DNA of 64,000 nucleotides, taken from assembly GCA_030015575.1 (NCBI GenBank), contig CM057339.1, positions 699,744,761-699,808,760 of the forward strand. The letters run 5' to 3'. The position numbers and the translations under genes are program-made. This document shows, piece by piece, positions 23,824 through 34,837 of the stretch. Within the stretch, counting starts at the first letter, position 1, and each line of letters opens with the position of its first letter. The notes below the pieces were generated by a model. The model was not told the DNA's origin. It saw only the letters and a program-made list of their open reading frames with translations, and did not search any database. Source of the stretch: Agapanthus africanus. Its lineage: Eukaryota; Streptophyta; Magnoliopsida; Asparagales; Amaryllidaceae.

Positions 23824-25999
23824 TGTTAGTTATGTTTATGCCCTAGATTCCATTATTGTACATATGATGTATATTATAGTGGATGCTTGGACATATATAG
23901 AGAGGACTTTCTTGCTCGACATGATAGTATGTTATCTGGTTGCTCTTTGTCTTAACATATAGACTTGTATTATGATACTGTCTTGCTCTCACATGTTGAT
24001 AAAGCCCTTAGGATGTGTACTTGACTACTAGGACTGTGATGGAGATCATACTAGTGGGGCCAGAGTAGTCCACAAGTACATCCTTTAATTGTTCCTAGTC
24101 GAGGGTGTATCGAGATAGGGCATCGATATTCCATAGTAGACTAGCGTATACGCCTCTTGACCCATATGATAGGCAATGGATGATCCCACATCCATTGGTG
24201 TTCGACATCAAAGATGGTATACGGGTGCTCAGTGGAGACTGGGTACACTGAACGGACTCACCGAGAACTCCTAGTTGGTATTATACATATCGCCAGATAG
24301 CAGTTCTCTGGAGACACTGGTACAAGTTAGTATGTAGACCCGAGATCGTCATAGTGTCTTGTATGATTCCCACTATGCTTTGATTTCCACCTTACCACGT
24401 TCAAGAGAACGTGCAAAATGATGGCTTTTGGGTACAGTCTCACATGGAGGCAATGAGCGATAGGAGTGGTTTCGTCTCTCCCGGTATTGGGGGTTGATAT
24501 TGCACTGTGCTCGATTGGCTATAACAAGAAGTCCCTGGCCAGGGCTGATTCGGAGATCTACTGGTAAGTGTTATCAGTAGTTTCTAAACCCGTTATGAGC
24601 CTCATATCGGCACGACTTATCGGTTACTGGGGTCTGACGTTTACCACCCCTAGACTAGATATGCAACATATCAGACGAAGAGACCGGACTGTACGGTAGT
24701 GATACTGACAGGCTTTACTGGAGTATGAGAAGTCTTGCTTGTTGATCTTCTAATCGCTCAATACCCAGGTAGCCGTTACGTCCAGCTAATACCGCTGACG
24801 GCTTGTGAGTAACTGATATGATCATCACCTACTGCCGGCGTATTGACGAGTCTTTAGAGTCCTACACAGAGGTTTACTGGATCAGGAAAAACGAACTAGG
24901 AGCACATATGTGATATGTGCGGGACCGAGAATAATACGAGTATGTGATACCGTATTCCATTCTCGCGATGATTGTATCGGTCAGTTATATGTGATATAGC
25001 CGGGTTATCGAATCAAGTGTTGATTCGATAAGTTGATACAGAAGATATTAGTCGGTTATATGTGACATAGTCGGATTATTAAATCAAGTGCTGATTTGAT
25101 AATTTAATGTATAATTGTATATTTGATATACTAGTTTATATTAACTAATATTAGCTCATTTAAACATTTCTTTTTCTCACTTGTGTGCATATAGTATATA
25201 TGTGATATATATTCATATACATTTTATTTGTGCCATGCTTGATGCCACATGCTTCATGGGTGTATGAGACTCACACCATGCTTATAATATTCCTAGGGTT
25301 TTTATTTATCAAAGTAAATCAAAATTGTCATGGCTAGAAGCTTGGAGAAGCTTGTTGCTAACCATTGACTTAGTCCACTAACTTTGTTTTACATGAGATA
25401 TTTATTAACCTAACCATTATCCTTAGTTTAGTCTCTACATGAGTTATTATATGAGACAAACTCACCCATGGTTGCCATTCACACTCTCTCATCCATTATT
25501 TGCTTCTTCTTCTTCTTCATCAAGAGCTTAGCTCTCTAGGTTTTTGAAAGGAGAAGAAAAAGAGTGAGAAAATTAATTCTAAAGTGAGCAAAAATCCTAC
25601 TTCATCATCCTCTACTAGATTAACCATTTATTTTAGGGTGTTATCTTGACTAATCCCTCATTAGTGAAGAGATAGCTTGGGTTAGTGTGCCCTTGATGTA
25701 GATCATCATCGGCCTCGAAGACTTCGTACAAGCTTGTTCCTTTCATCTTGTGGAGCCACTCTAGAGTCCGGAAGATCACTACTTGGAGCGAAGGGACTAC
25801 TACTTAGAGCTATTGATGTAAAGGACCGGTCTACAAAGGTTGTATTCCTTGTTCGCTTAGTTGAAAAGTTGTTTACACTTTGTATTGTCTAAATCTCTAG
25901 TTAAGATTCTAGGATTAGGGTTATGTAGCATGGCAAAAATTTGAATTTGGCATGGACGATACCTCCCGAAACCTTGTTGTTGTGCTATGTAACCCTACA
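23824..25999 (+). repeat. Co2 5' LTR
   Basis: Begins TGTTAGTTATGTTTATGCCC and ends CCCTACA. Two hairpins with GTG loops lie at 25005-25031 and 25076-25102. An AT-rich segment with TATATATG words near 25190-25225 could hold the promoter TATA box, which is unproven. It is close to 41504-43696 and clearly related to the Co4 LTRs. Confidence 0.93.
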
Positions 26000-26000
26000 G

Positions 26001-26012
26001 TGGTATCAGAGC
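26001..26012 (+). other. Co2 primer binding site (tRNA-iMet)
   Basis: TGGTATCAGAGC, one base after the LTR end. Confidence 0.92.
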
Positions 26013-26964
26013 CAAGCTAGAGAATTAGACGATGTTTGTTAGATTACGAAACCGAAACTACTCCGAAACTTGAAACATTGAAATCTAGTTTCTGTCAATT
26101 TTTTTAAGTCGTCGAAAAAAAAATTTAGCAACTGCAGAATGTTATATGAGATGTAACATGAACACTGGACAAAAACGAACACATTTGGATGGATTTGACC
26201 CGATGAAAAGGCCTAAATTTCCGAGCCGGCCGACCTATTTGTTGCTTCTGGGGTTCGTTTTTAGTTTGTGTTCTAGTCTCTGGGTTTTGGTGTTTCAGGT
26301 GTTGCTTGTTTTTCCTAAAATTGCATGAGATGTTAATTTTCTATAAAGAAAATTCGGAGTGTTTCGTAGTCGTAATTCTAATATGTTTTCGGGTTATTTA
26401 GACAGCGTTAAAAAGTTTGAACGGATATCAAATACCCACTTTAACCCTTGCTGGAAATTTTCAAAGAGTTAAATTTTTCCAAGTTAAAGAACATTCAAAA
26501 ATCATGCAAGTAATGCGATGGACCCTCTAGAAGAACGAAAACCTAACTCGATTATATGACCGTAAGAACCGCCGCCAAATCCTAGGGTTTACGGTAGTTC
26601 CGCGGCACCAAAGGTGAGGCAAGGGTTGACCCTTCTACGGTTGGTCCATAGATACTATGGCATGTACTGAGTATTTTTAAACTACGCTCAAGTGTTGAGC
26701 TCTTTGGGAATTTTTGGGTGTTTGTTGATTCGATCGGAATGTTTAACATCGTCTAGCTTTTTCTGGAATGTGATACAATATTTGGAATTCATATTGTTAA
26801 TCATGAAATCCGATGTTGTGATATTTCGGGTTTATGATGTCTAAGGTGATTGTGGATTCCAAATGTTGTAGTTTGACATTTTCTTTTCTGCGACCGTAAG
26901 TGTAATATGTGGTTTATCGCTGATTTCGTTGCTATATGTCAACGAAAATTGGAATACGCATATT
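26013..26964 (+). other. Co2 5' leader, first part (non-coding)
   Basis: No long frame here resembles a retroelement protein. The segment at about 26495-26720 recurs in the Co4 leader (54170-54330, opposite strand) and inside Gy3 (61900-62110). The leader is interrupted by Co3 at 26965 and resumes at 36738. Confidence 0.8.
26960..26964 (+). other. Co3 target site duplication, left copy (ATATT)
   Basis: ATATT precedes TGTTAGTG and recurs at 36733-36737. Confidence 0.92.
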
Positions 26965-28858
26965 TGTTAGTGTTTATGCCCTAGAAGGCCATTACTGTAT
27001 CATACTAGTTTGTATATTACTTAATGGAAGCTTGGGATATTCACATGTATATAAACAGTCTTGCTAAACATGGTAGTATGCTACTTGGTTTTTTCTATCT
27101 TAATATGTGAGTATGCGTATTGATAGAGCTCCTAGGATCTTGCTTGACTACCAGCGTTGTGATGGCAGTCACACTAGTGGGGGCTGGGTAGTCTACAAGC
27201 ACATCCTTATTCAGGTCCCTAGTCGTTGGATTATCGAGACAGAGCATCGATACTCCGGAGTAGACTAGTGTTTACGTTTCTCATCCCAGTTAGGGAGATG
27301 GTCTGTCCCACAGCCGTCAGTACGTCGTACTGGAGATAGTATACAGGTGCTCGTTAGGTTACGGGTACACCGGACAGGACTCACAGGGAACTGTTGGTTG
27401 GTTTTATACCAGTCGTCAGTGAACAGTTCCCAGGTGACATGGGTACAGCATAGTCCGAAGACTTGACACTGCTACTTCACCTCGAGTGTGTCCCACTGTT
27501 CTTAGATTGTTACCCTACCACGGCTCAAAGGAGTCGTGCAAACAGGTAGCAGTTGGGTGCAGTCCCGAGCACTTGGAGGCAGTGGCGGTTAGACAGGATT
27601 CGTCCCTCCCGGTATTGGGAGTTGATATCGCGCTGTGTCAGAGAGCCATTACGCAAAGTCCCTGGCCAGGGCAAGCGAGATTTACTGGTAGGTTCCAGTA
27701 GTTTCTCAGGGTGTGATGGGCTTCCCTCCGACACGACTTATACCGCTATTAGGGGACTGACGCTTGCCGCCCCTAGGCCCGATATGCGATAGTCTTGGAC
27801 GAACGGACCGGACTGTATGGAGATTGTCACATCAGACTCAGTAGGAGTTCGGATGGGTTTCCTCATCGGCCTTCTTATCGACAACTGCCTGGGGACCGTT
27901 ACGTACAGCTAGTGCCGCTTGCGGTCTGTGGTTAAACCCACTGCCAGCGTCGTAGTCGAGTCTCTAGAGTCCCACACAGAGAGTTTCCTATTCCAGGCGA
28001 AACGATATAGAGGTCGTATGGTTTTACGACAAGGGTTCGGACGCATACGTGCGTTTACGCGCGTACGACTTTCGGACAGTTTTTACCAGTCGGCTTTGGT
28101 TTAAGCCAGTTACTGGTATCCGGTTATTGGATTTTTACAGTCTAAAGTTTTTCCGTATTTTGGCGGATCGGAGGGGCGTTCTCGTAATTGTGCGAGAATC
28201 TTCTAGAAGATGGTGACTAAGGAGGTTTAGGTGTCATGTACATTGAATGGGTTATATGAGTCATAAGGGTGATTCATTCATCTCATTAATGCATATTAAA
28301 TGCTTAATGACTCATGCTAATGAATCACCACTTGATATTTGTGAAGCATGATTATTCATCACTCTTTATTCTTTTCTTCATAAAAGAAAATGCTTCATAT
28401 CTATTATGATACTCATAAGCTTTATTCAATTATCATCTACACATTCTCTCTCCTCAAGCTCTCTCTCTTCAAACCCTAATCCTAACCTCTCATGTGTTGA
28501 GAACTAGGATTAGCTAGACTAAACAATCCATAACCCTCACTCTATCTCATCTATCTTCTTTGATTAGCAATCCAAGAAGGTAAGTTGCCTCAAGTTTAGA
28601 AGCTAAGCTTGGAGTTTTGCTCTCGGGTGGATCGTCTACTACAAAGAGAAGGCCGAGGAGGACGAGGTGATCGTAAAGACGAAGGACTTGGTTCGATAGG
28701 TATAATCCCTAAGCATAGTAGTTTAGAACAACTATATGTTTGGTTAGTTATCGTTTAGCTTCGATTCAAGCGGTTAGTCGATGTTTGTTCACTAAACAAG
28801 TTCGTTTTTGAAAATTCCGCCTCCCCACAAGTATTGGGGTGTAGTACATCGACTTACA
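26965..28858 (+). repeat. Co3 5' LTR
   Basis: Begins TGTTAGTGTTTATGCCC and ends GACTTACA. It contains a hairpin region near 28087-28125 (TACCAGT pairing with ACTGGTA, enclosing GGCTT with AAGCC), at about the same place as the GTG-loop hairpins of Co2. Small open frames in it are also present in the 3' LTR but show no protein-like features. Confidence 0.95.
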
Positions 28859-28859
28859 G

Positions 28860-28871
28860 TGGTATCAGAGC
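28860..28871 (+). other. Co3 primer binding site (tRNA-iMet)
   Basis: TGGTATCAGAGC, one base after the LTR end. Confidence 0.93.
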
Positions 28872-30832
28872 CTCGCTAAACAATAAATAACTTAATTGCA
28901 AATTTGTACGAATTTCGAACGGAAAAACGAAGGCGGAAAACCCTAAAAACCACAAGTTTCTGTCGATTTTTAAATGAACTCCAAAAATTTTTCAGGGAAG
29001 TTCAGAAAGCTTGAAAACACACTAGAAGAACACACAAAAAATTTGGTCCCCTGAATCGCCTACGGCGCCGCGGAACCGCGGCGGATAGCACCGATCCGCC
29101 GCGCTTCCGCCGCCGAGTTGACGATCCACGGACCCATTTTTCTTGTGTTGGTTCTCTGTGGTATTTAGGATTTTCTGGAATATTTAATTTTTGCTCAGGT
29201 TTCAGATTTGCAGAGCAGTATTGGAGCAAAATTAAAAGTGTTTAATCGATCGAAATTGTACAGTATTTGCATATTGGATTATATCTGTGATTGTATAATG
29301 TGTTCGTAAACCTCCCCTAACTGCTAGTATGTCGGTTGGCAGGGGGTTGCACATTTCTGTAATGGTTTTATCTGTTTGTGCATATGAACTGTAATTGGAC
29401 TGTTGTGGTGTATAGCCGGGGTTTAGCAATGGGTTATTATTTAATTCATTTGTTGTAAATGTAATTTGTTGTAATATTATTTTGCGGGGCACATCCAGGT
29501 TGCGGTTGTAGCCACCGTTGTATTATTTCATTTTACTGTTTTTGCTCCTAGGACAGACCCAAGGTGGGGTGCACAAACTGCCGGGCGGGTAGTTTGCCGC
29601 ACCCGTAGGGGTCGTGGGTGGGGTAATGGCTATTCATCACAACTGTGTAATCCGTATTTTGTTGCAGGCTCAAAACAAACACGGATTGCTTGCAAATCCA
29701 ATTAAGTTCATCTGTGATCTGGAATGAATATCATTGCGTCAGACGAATGTAAAATATCTATATATATGATAGCTATTTAGACGTCACTTATGTTTTACAC
29801 CCGCGCTAGCCCAGTCCCCGCTCTGTCGTTAGTTAAGTAACCTAACGGGTGATGACGGGACCCCGTGGCGAATGCGGATGGCATAAGAGGACGTTGTATT
29901 TTCGTTGTTTTCTGCAATGATAGGTTAATGATGGGACGCATTATCTATAATGCAAAGAAAATAAACCAAAGTTTTAATCGTTGGAACAATTTAAAAGAAA
30001 CCACTCGGTTAATTTTAAAAACAGATATTTTTAAATGCGGAGCCTTAACCACTCCTTTTAAAAGCTATCAGGTTCCTTTGGTTATATCAAGTTCACTACA
30101 TTCACGGTTTCGCCAAAACCATTCGTAGCCCTCCGTCATTTCATCTGGGTATTCAGTAGTATTCAAGCTATGTATTTTGACCTAACGCCAAGGCATAGTG
30201 TTTGGTAGCTACTGGATATTCATTTGTTGCATAGATAGATGAGTTAGTTTGGGACAGTCGTATTATCATTTTGGCCGAACGTCAAGGATATATACGGATG
30301 GGTTCAAATTGACAAGATAATGATGGGTAGAACTTGACATGTGACTTATGACATTTTGACCTAACGCCAAGGTCATAAGAGCATGGGGCAAAAATGTATA
30401 TCGGGAACTTCTAAAGAAACTGAAATTTGCAAAGAGATGCATACCATTTTGAGTTTGATGAATGTTGGTAGCATTCCTACAACATTATCAGACAATGATA
30501 TTTGGATCCCGATCCTACTGTGAGTATAAGCTACTTATCAGGATATTCGTCACTTAACGATCAATGCTATAAACCTAGTAGGTGTCCAGAAAGGTGTCAG
30601 CGGGGTTACGCCCCCAGAGAAAAGAGGTTATTTAATTAAGGAACTTTGCGAAAGCGTTGGAAAACCTCCCTCGAAGTATCGACACTGGCCTGGCTGAATG
30701 GTTAAGCAAGTATTGTACGGTGAGAATAGTCCTGGCTAATTCTTCTTTTATGGTTTGAGGAAGGATTCGAGAAGCAGTGGGAGCTATCCAGTTTAGATAA
30801 ACTAAAAACCACTCTAAACTTGCAAGAGCAAC
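28872..30832 (+). other. Co3 5' leader (non-coding, structured)
   Basis: About 2 kb without a convincing coding frame. It holds a GC-rich palindrome at 29067-29082, a hairpin at 29567-29604 and three copies of a TTGAC-type motif at 30177, 30271 and 30356. The end, TTCTCTCTCTCCTAATTGCAG, looks like a splice acceptor just before gag. The long leader resembles that of BARE-1. Confidence 0.75.
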
Positions 30833-30880
30833 ATGCTAAAGAGTTTTCTTCTCTCTCTCCTAATTGCAGCGACCCTGAAA

Positions 30881-33166
30881 ATGACTGGACTTAAGTTACT
30901 TTTAGAGAAAAATATACTGACAGGGCCAAACTATAAAGATTGGCTGCGGAATGTCAAAATGGCTTTGACCTATGACAAATTGGGGCACGTCCTCACCGCT
31001 ACGGCACCTGCTGTCCCTGGTCCCAAATCCAGTAATGCGGATAAGGAAATCCGCAAAACCTGGGATTCAGATTGCGCGAAAGCCAAGTGCATCGTGCTTG
31101 CCTCGATGAACAATGAACATCAGAGGAGGCACGAGGATATGGACCTTGATGGCATATTTCTCCATACAAAGGAACTTTATGGAGATCAATCTCGTATAGC
31201 AAGATACGAGACCTCTAAGAACTTGTTTCGAGCGAGGTTGGCTGTCGGGTCATCTGTAGGAGAACATGTCCTAAAGATGATCGGCTATATTGAAGAGCTC
31301 GCAGACCTTGGGACGACTTTGGATAATGAGCTCTATACAGACCTTATTCTCCAGTCCCTTCCACACACCTACGCCCAGTTTATCCTGAACTTCAACATTC
31401 AAAGAAAAGAAGTTGAACTTCCGGAACTCCTGAACATGTTAAGGAGTGCAGAGGGCACCTTAAAGAATACAAGGGAAACACCCGCTATGTTTGATGGCGG
31501 TGCATCTTCTTCCGGGTCCAAGGCAAGAGCCAAAGGAAGGAAGAAGAAGGCCGCACCCAAACCTAGAGGAGGTGTTAGTAAGGTGGGAGGGAAGGGAAAG
31601 AAAAAGTTTGCGGCACCGATAGTTGGCCAGGATGAGTGCTTCCATTGTCACAGGAAAGGGCACTGGAAGAAGGATTGCAAGGCGTGGAACGCCAAGAACC
31701 AGGAACCGAAGCAAGCTGTGGCTTCGACTTCAGGTGTGTTTGTAATTGAGAATTGTCTGTCGATCAACTCTACTTCCTGGATATTGGATACCGGATCAGG
31801 ATCTCATATTTGCAATTCATTGCAGGCACTGAGAAACCGTAGAGTGCTGAAGGAAGGTGATATGACCCTAAAGGTTGCTAACGGAGCTAGCGTGGGAGCT
31901 GCGTCCGTCGGGGATTATCACCTAGGATTGACGAGTGGACACATTTTGGTTTTACATAACTGTTATTTTGTACCAAGCTTAACGTGTAATATCATATCAG
32001 TTTCCTTGTTATCAAATAAAGGTTATGATTTCACGTTTGTAAGAGATGTTATCAACATCCACCTTAATCATGGTTTGATTGGGTCCGGTACATTAAATAA
32101 CGGTATATATGTTTTAAACCAACTCCAAATTTTCAATGTCCAGAACACACTAAAAAGAAAGTCTCCAGATTTGAATAAAGCTTTCTTATGGCATTGTAGA
32201 CTGGGTCACATCAATGAGAGAAGGTTGACTAAGTTGCATAGAGAAGGATATTTGGACTCGTTCGAATATCAATCTTATGACACTTGTCAATCTTGTCTCA
32301 AAGGAAAGATGACAAAGACTCCATTTACTGGACAAGGAGTAAGAGCGAGCGAGCTCTTAGGACTCATACACAGCGATGTATGTGGTCCAATGTCTACACA
32401 TGCAAGAGGTGGTTTTTCCTATTTCATTACTTTCACGGATGATTACTCAAGATACGGATTCATTTATCTGATGAAACATAAATCCGAGGCTTTTGAGAAA
32501 TTCCAAGAGTATAAGAATGAAGTAGAAAACCAAACCGGCAAAAGTATCAAGACACTAAGATCTGATCGAGGTGGAGAATACTTGAGTGCCGAGTTCCTAG
32601 GTTACCTAAAAGAGAAAGGAATTCTCTCTCAGCTTACGCCTCCATACACTCCACAGCATAATGGTGTATCGGAGAGACGGAATCGAACCCTATTAGATAT
32701 GGTACGATCCATGATGAGTAATGCTGAGTTACCGCGATCTTTCTGGGGTCATGCGCTAGAATCAGCGGCATATCTTTTGAACATGGTGCCTACCAAGACT
32801 GTGCCTACCACTCCATATCAGATGTGGAGCGGGAAGAAACCCCATCTACAGTATATAAAGATTTGGGGATGTCCAGCTTTTGTTAAAAAGCAGCATGTGG
32901 ACAAGCTCGAGGCACGATCAGTAAAGTGTAAGTTTGTGGGATATCCAAAGAACTCCAGGGGATATCTATTCTATTACGCAGAGGAACAAAAGGTATTTGT
33001 TTCTCGTAATGCCCATTTTCTAGAACATCAGTTTTTAGAAAAGGAATCAAGTGGGAGCGAAATAGAACTGGAAGAAATTCCAGAACCACAAACCAATACT
33101 GAAAGTTTTGGTAGAACCGGAGGTTCAAGAAGAACAGAACATTCCCGCACCCCTCCGCAGGAGTAG
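30881..33166 (+). CDS. Co3 Gag-protease-integrase polyprotein (first part of gag-pol)
   Basis: Open frame of 761 aa. I chose the ATG at 30881 rather than the in-frame ATG at 30833, because homologous Gag begins MTGLKLLLEK and the upstream codons overlap a pyrimidine tract that ends in CAG. Order: copia Gag with NYKDWL near the start; a lysine-rich segment; a CX2CX4HX4C zinc knuckle at residues 253-266 that binds RNA; aspartic protease LDTGSGSH with its catalytic Asp at 303; GAG-pre-integrase and HHCC zinc fold (His438 to Cys472); then the integrase core with Asp499, Asp562 and Glu598, a D-D-35-E triad. All catalytic residues are present. The frame ends early because of a shift near 33090-33110, in the linker before RT. 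Confidence 0.92.
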   Translation: MTGLKLLLEKNILTGPNYKDWLRNVKMALTYDKLGHVLTATAPAVPGPKSSNADKEIRKTWDSDCAKAKCIVLASMNNEHQRRHEDMDLDGIFLHTKELYGDQSRIARYETSKNLFRARLAVGSSVGEHVLKMIGYIEELADLGTTLDNELYTDLILQSLPHTYAQFILNFNIQRKEVELPELLNMLRSAEGTLKNTRETPAMFDGGASSSGSKARAKGRKKKAAPKPRGGVSKVGGKGKKKFAAPIVGQDECFHCHRKGHWKKDCKAWNAKNQEPKQAVASTSGVFVIENCLSINSTSWILDTGSGSHICNSLQALRNRRVLKEGDMTLKVANGASVGAASVGDYHLGLTSGHILVLHNCYFVPSLTCNIISVSLLSNKGYDFTFVRDVINIHLNHGLIGSGTLNNGIYVLNQLQIFNVQNTLKRKSPDLNKAFLWHCRLGHINERRLTKLHREGYLDSFEYQSYDTCQSCLKGKMTKTPFTGQGVRASELLGLIHSDVCGPMSTHARGGFSYFITFTDDYSRYGFIYLMKHKSEAFEKFQEYKNEVENQTGKSIKTLRSDRGGEYLSAEFLGYLKEKGILSQLTPPYTPQHNGVSERRNRTLLDMVRSMMSNAELPRSFWGHALESAAYLLNMVPTKTVPTTPYQMWSGKKPHLQYIKIWGCPAFVKKQHVDKLEARSVKCKFVGYPKNSRGYLFYYAEEQKVFVSRNAHFLEHQFLEKESSGSEIELEEIPEPQTNTESFGRTGGSRRTEHSRTPPQE

Positions 33167-33293
33167 TAGGCCGTCTCATCCGCCTGAGAGATACTACGGT
33201 TTTCTCATAGATGGGGATAGAGACGATTGCATCATAGATGATGATGAACCTACTGACTTCCAGCAGGCCATCCAGAGCGGCGACTCGGTATGA
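33108..33293 (+). pseudogene. Co3 linker between integrase and RT, frameshifted and stopped
   Basis: This frame continues the polyprotein after the shift: PLRRSSRPSHPPERYYGF and the acidic DDCIIDDDEPT segment are typical of the copia region before RT. It ends at TGA (33291-33293), where the related Co2 sequence has the codon AAA before WLDA. One frameshift and one nonsense change therefore separate integrase from RT. Confidence 0.85.
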
Positions 33294-33305
33294 TGGCTAG
33301 ATGCA

Positions 33306-34823
33306 ATGCGGGCCGAAATGGAGTCCATGTACACCAACAAAGTATGGACTTTGGACTTTGCTCCAGATGGGGTAAAACCCATAGGATGCAAATGGATCTT
33401 CAAGAAAAAGATTGGTGTAGATGGACAGGTGGAAACCTATAAGGCTAGACTTGTTGCAAAGGGATTTCGTCAAAGACCTGGTTTGGACTATGACGAATCT
33501 TTTTCTCCAGTGGCTATGCTCAAATCCATTCGGGTCCTTCTTGCTATTGCTGCCTTCCATGATTATGAAATCTGGCAGATGGACGTAAAGATGGCTTTTC
33601 TGAATGGAAATTTAGAAGAGTGCGTCTATATGGATCAGCCAGAGGGTTTCAATCAGAGTGGGAGCAGCGGGAAAGTATGCAGGCTGCTTAAGTCCATTTA
33701 TGGACTAAAGAAGGCATCGCGGAGTTGGAACATCTGTTTTGATGAGACAGTCAAAGAATATGACTTTATCAAAAATCCAGATGAACCTTGCATATATAGT
33801 AAAGTTGTAGCCAGAAGTGTCGTATTCCTCGTCTTGTACGTAGATGACATTCTATTAATAGGAAATGACATTCCTATGATACAATCTGTCAAAGGATTCT
33901 TGTCACACAGGTTCTCCATGAAAGACCTGGGTGATGCCTCTTACATTCTGGGGATCCGGATCTATCGTGATAGATCCAAGAGGATGTTGGGACTTTCGCA
34001 GTCCAGGTATTTCGACACTGTACTGAAAAGATTCAGTATAGAAGATTCTAAGCGCGGTAATCTACCGGCTTGTCACGGAATCACCCTCTCCAAAGAGATG
34101 TCTCCCAAGACTGATTTGGAAAGGGAACGCATGTCTATTATACCCTACGCTTCTGCGGTAGGCTCTATAATGTATGTGATGTTGTGTACCAGACCAGATG
34201 TAGCTTACGCACTGAGCGTGGTAAGCCGGTATCAGTCAGACCCAGGGGAGAAGCATTGGATAGCAGTAAAGAACATTCTCAAGTACCTGAGAAGGACTAA
34301 GGAGATGTTTTTGGTTTACGGCGGAAAAGACCTCAGGTTGGAAGCCTTTGCTGATTCCGGCTTCCAGAGTGATAAGGACGATTCCAAGTCCATGTCGGGT
34401 TATGTCTTTACCCTCAATGGAGAGGCGGTGTGCTGGAAGAGCTCCAAGCAGGACACCGTTGCTGACTCGACGATGGAAGTGGAGTATATAGCTGCTTGCG
34501 ATGCCGCAAAAGAAGCAGTCTGGATGAAGAAGTTCCTAACAGAACTTCAGGTGGTTCCTACCATAGTTGATCCAATACCTCTGTATTGCGACAACAACGG
34601 AACTATAGCTTTAGCGAAGGAACCAAGGTCCCATCAGAAGTCCAGACACATCTTGAGGCGGTATCACCTGATCAGGGAGATCATTGATCGTCAGGAGATC
34701 GAGGTTCGGAGAGTTGCTTCAGAAGTGAACATTGCTGATCCATTCACGAAGGCCCTACCTCAGACGCAGTTCGAAAGGCTACTCGAGATCATTGGTCTTC
34801 GATATGCCAGTACATGGCCCTAG
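33306..34823 (+). CDS. Co3 reverse transcriptase and RNase H (last part of gag-pol)
   Basis: Open frame of 505 aa starting at an internal methionine after the TGA; in the intact polyprotein it would simply continue. RT includes WIFKKKIGVDG, ARLVAKGF, FSPVAMLKSIR, QMDVKMAFLNG and the catalytic YVDDILL (Tyr178 to Asp181). The RNase H region has a YADS-like FADSGFQSD, WKSSKQDTVADSTMEVEYIA and DNNG, and ends in ADPFTKALP and FERLLEIIGL. It is followed within a few bases by the polypurine tract. No stop interrupts RT or RNase H and every catalytic motif looks intact. Confidence 0.92.
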   Translation: MRAEMESMYTNKVWTLDFAPDGVKPIGCKWIFKKKIGVDGQVETYKARLVAKGFRQRPGLDYDESFSPVAMLKSIRVLLAIAAFHDYEIWQMDVKMAFLNGNLEECVYMDQPEGFNQSGSSGKVCRLLKSIYGLKKASRSWNICFDETVKEYDFIKNPDEPCIYSKVVARSVVFLVLYVDDILLIGNDIPMIQSVKGFLSHRFSMKDLGDASYILGIRIYRDRSKRMLGLSQSRYFDTVLKRFSIEDSKRGNLPACHGITLSKEMSPKTDLERERMSIIPYASAVGSIMYVMLCTRPDVAYALSVVSRYQSDPGEKHWIAVKNILKYLRRTKEMFLVYGGKDLRLEAFADSGFQSDKDDSKSMSGYVFTLNGEAVCWKSSKQDTVADSTMEVEYIAACDAAKEAVWMKKFLTELQVVPTIVDPIPLYCDNNGTIALAKEPRSHQKSRHILRRYHLIREIIDRQEIEVRRVASEVNIADPFTKALPQTQFERLLEIIGLRYASTWP

Positions 34824-34825
34824 TG

Positions 34826-34837
34826 CAAGTGGGAGAT
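34826..34837 (+). other. Co3 polypurine tract
   Basis: CAAGTGGGAGAT immediately before the 3' LTR start TGTTAG. The same sequence occurs in Co2 (41492-41503) and, reversed, in Co4 (48912-48923). Confidence 0.9.

Noticed and set aside
27486-27792. Overlapping open frames in the Co3 LTR on both strands, duplicated at 35359-35650
   Set aside because: They lie wholly inside LTRs and overlap each other; no recognisable protein family.
28860-28871. TGGTATCAGAGC words as possible tRNA genes
   Set aside because: Only the 12 bases complementary to tRNA-iMet are present, next to an LTR; they are primer binding sites, not tRNA genes.
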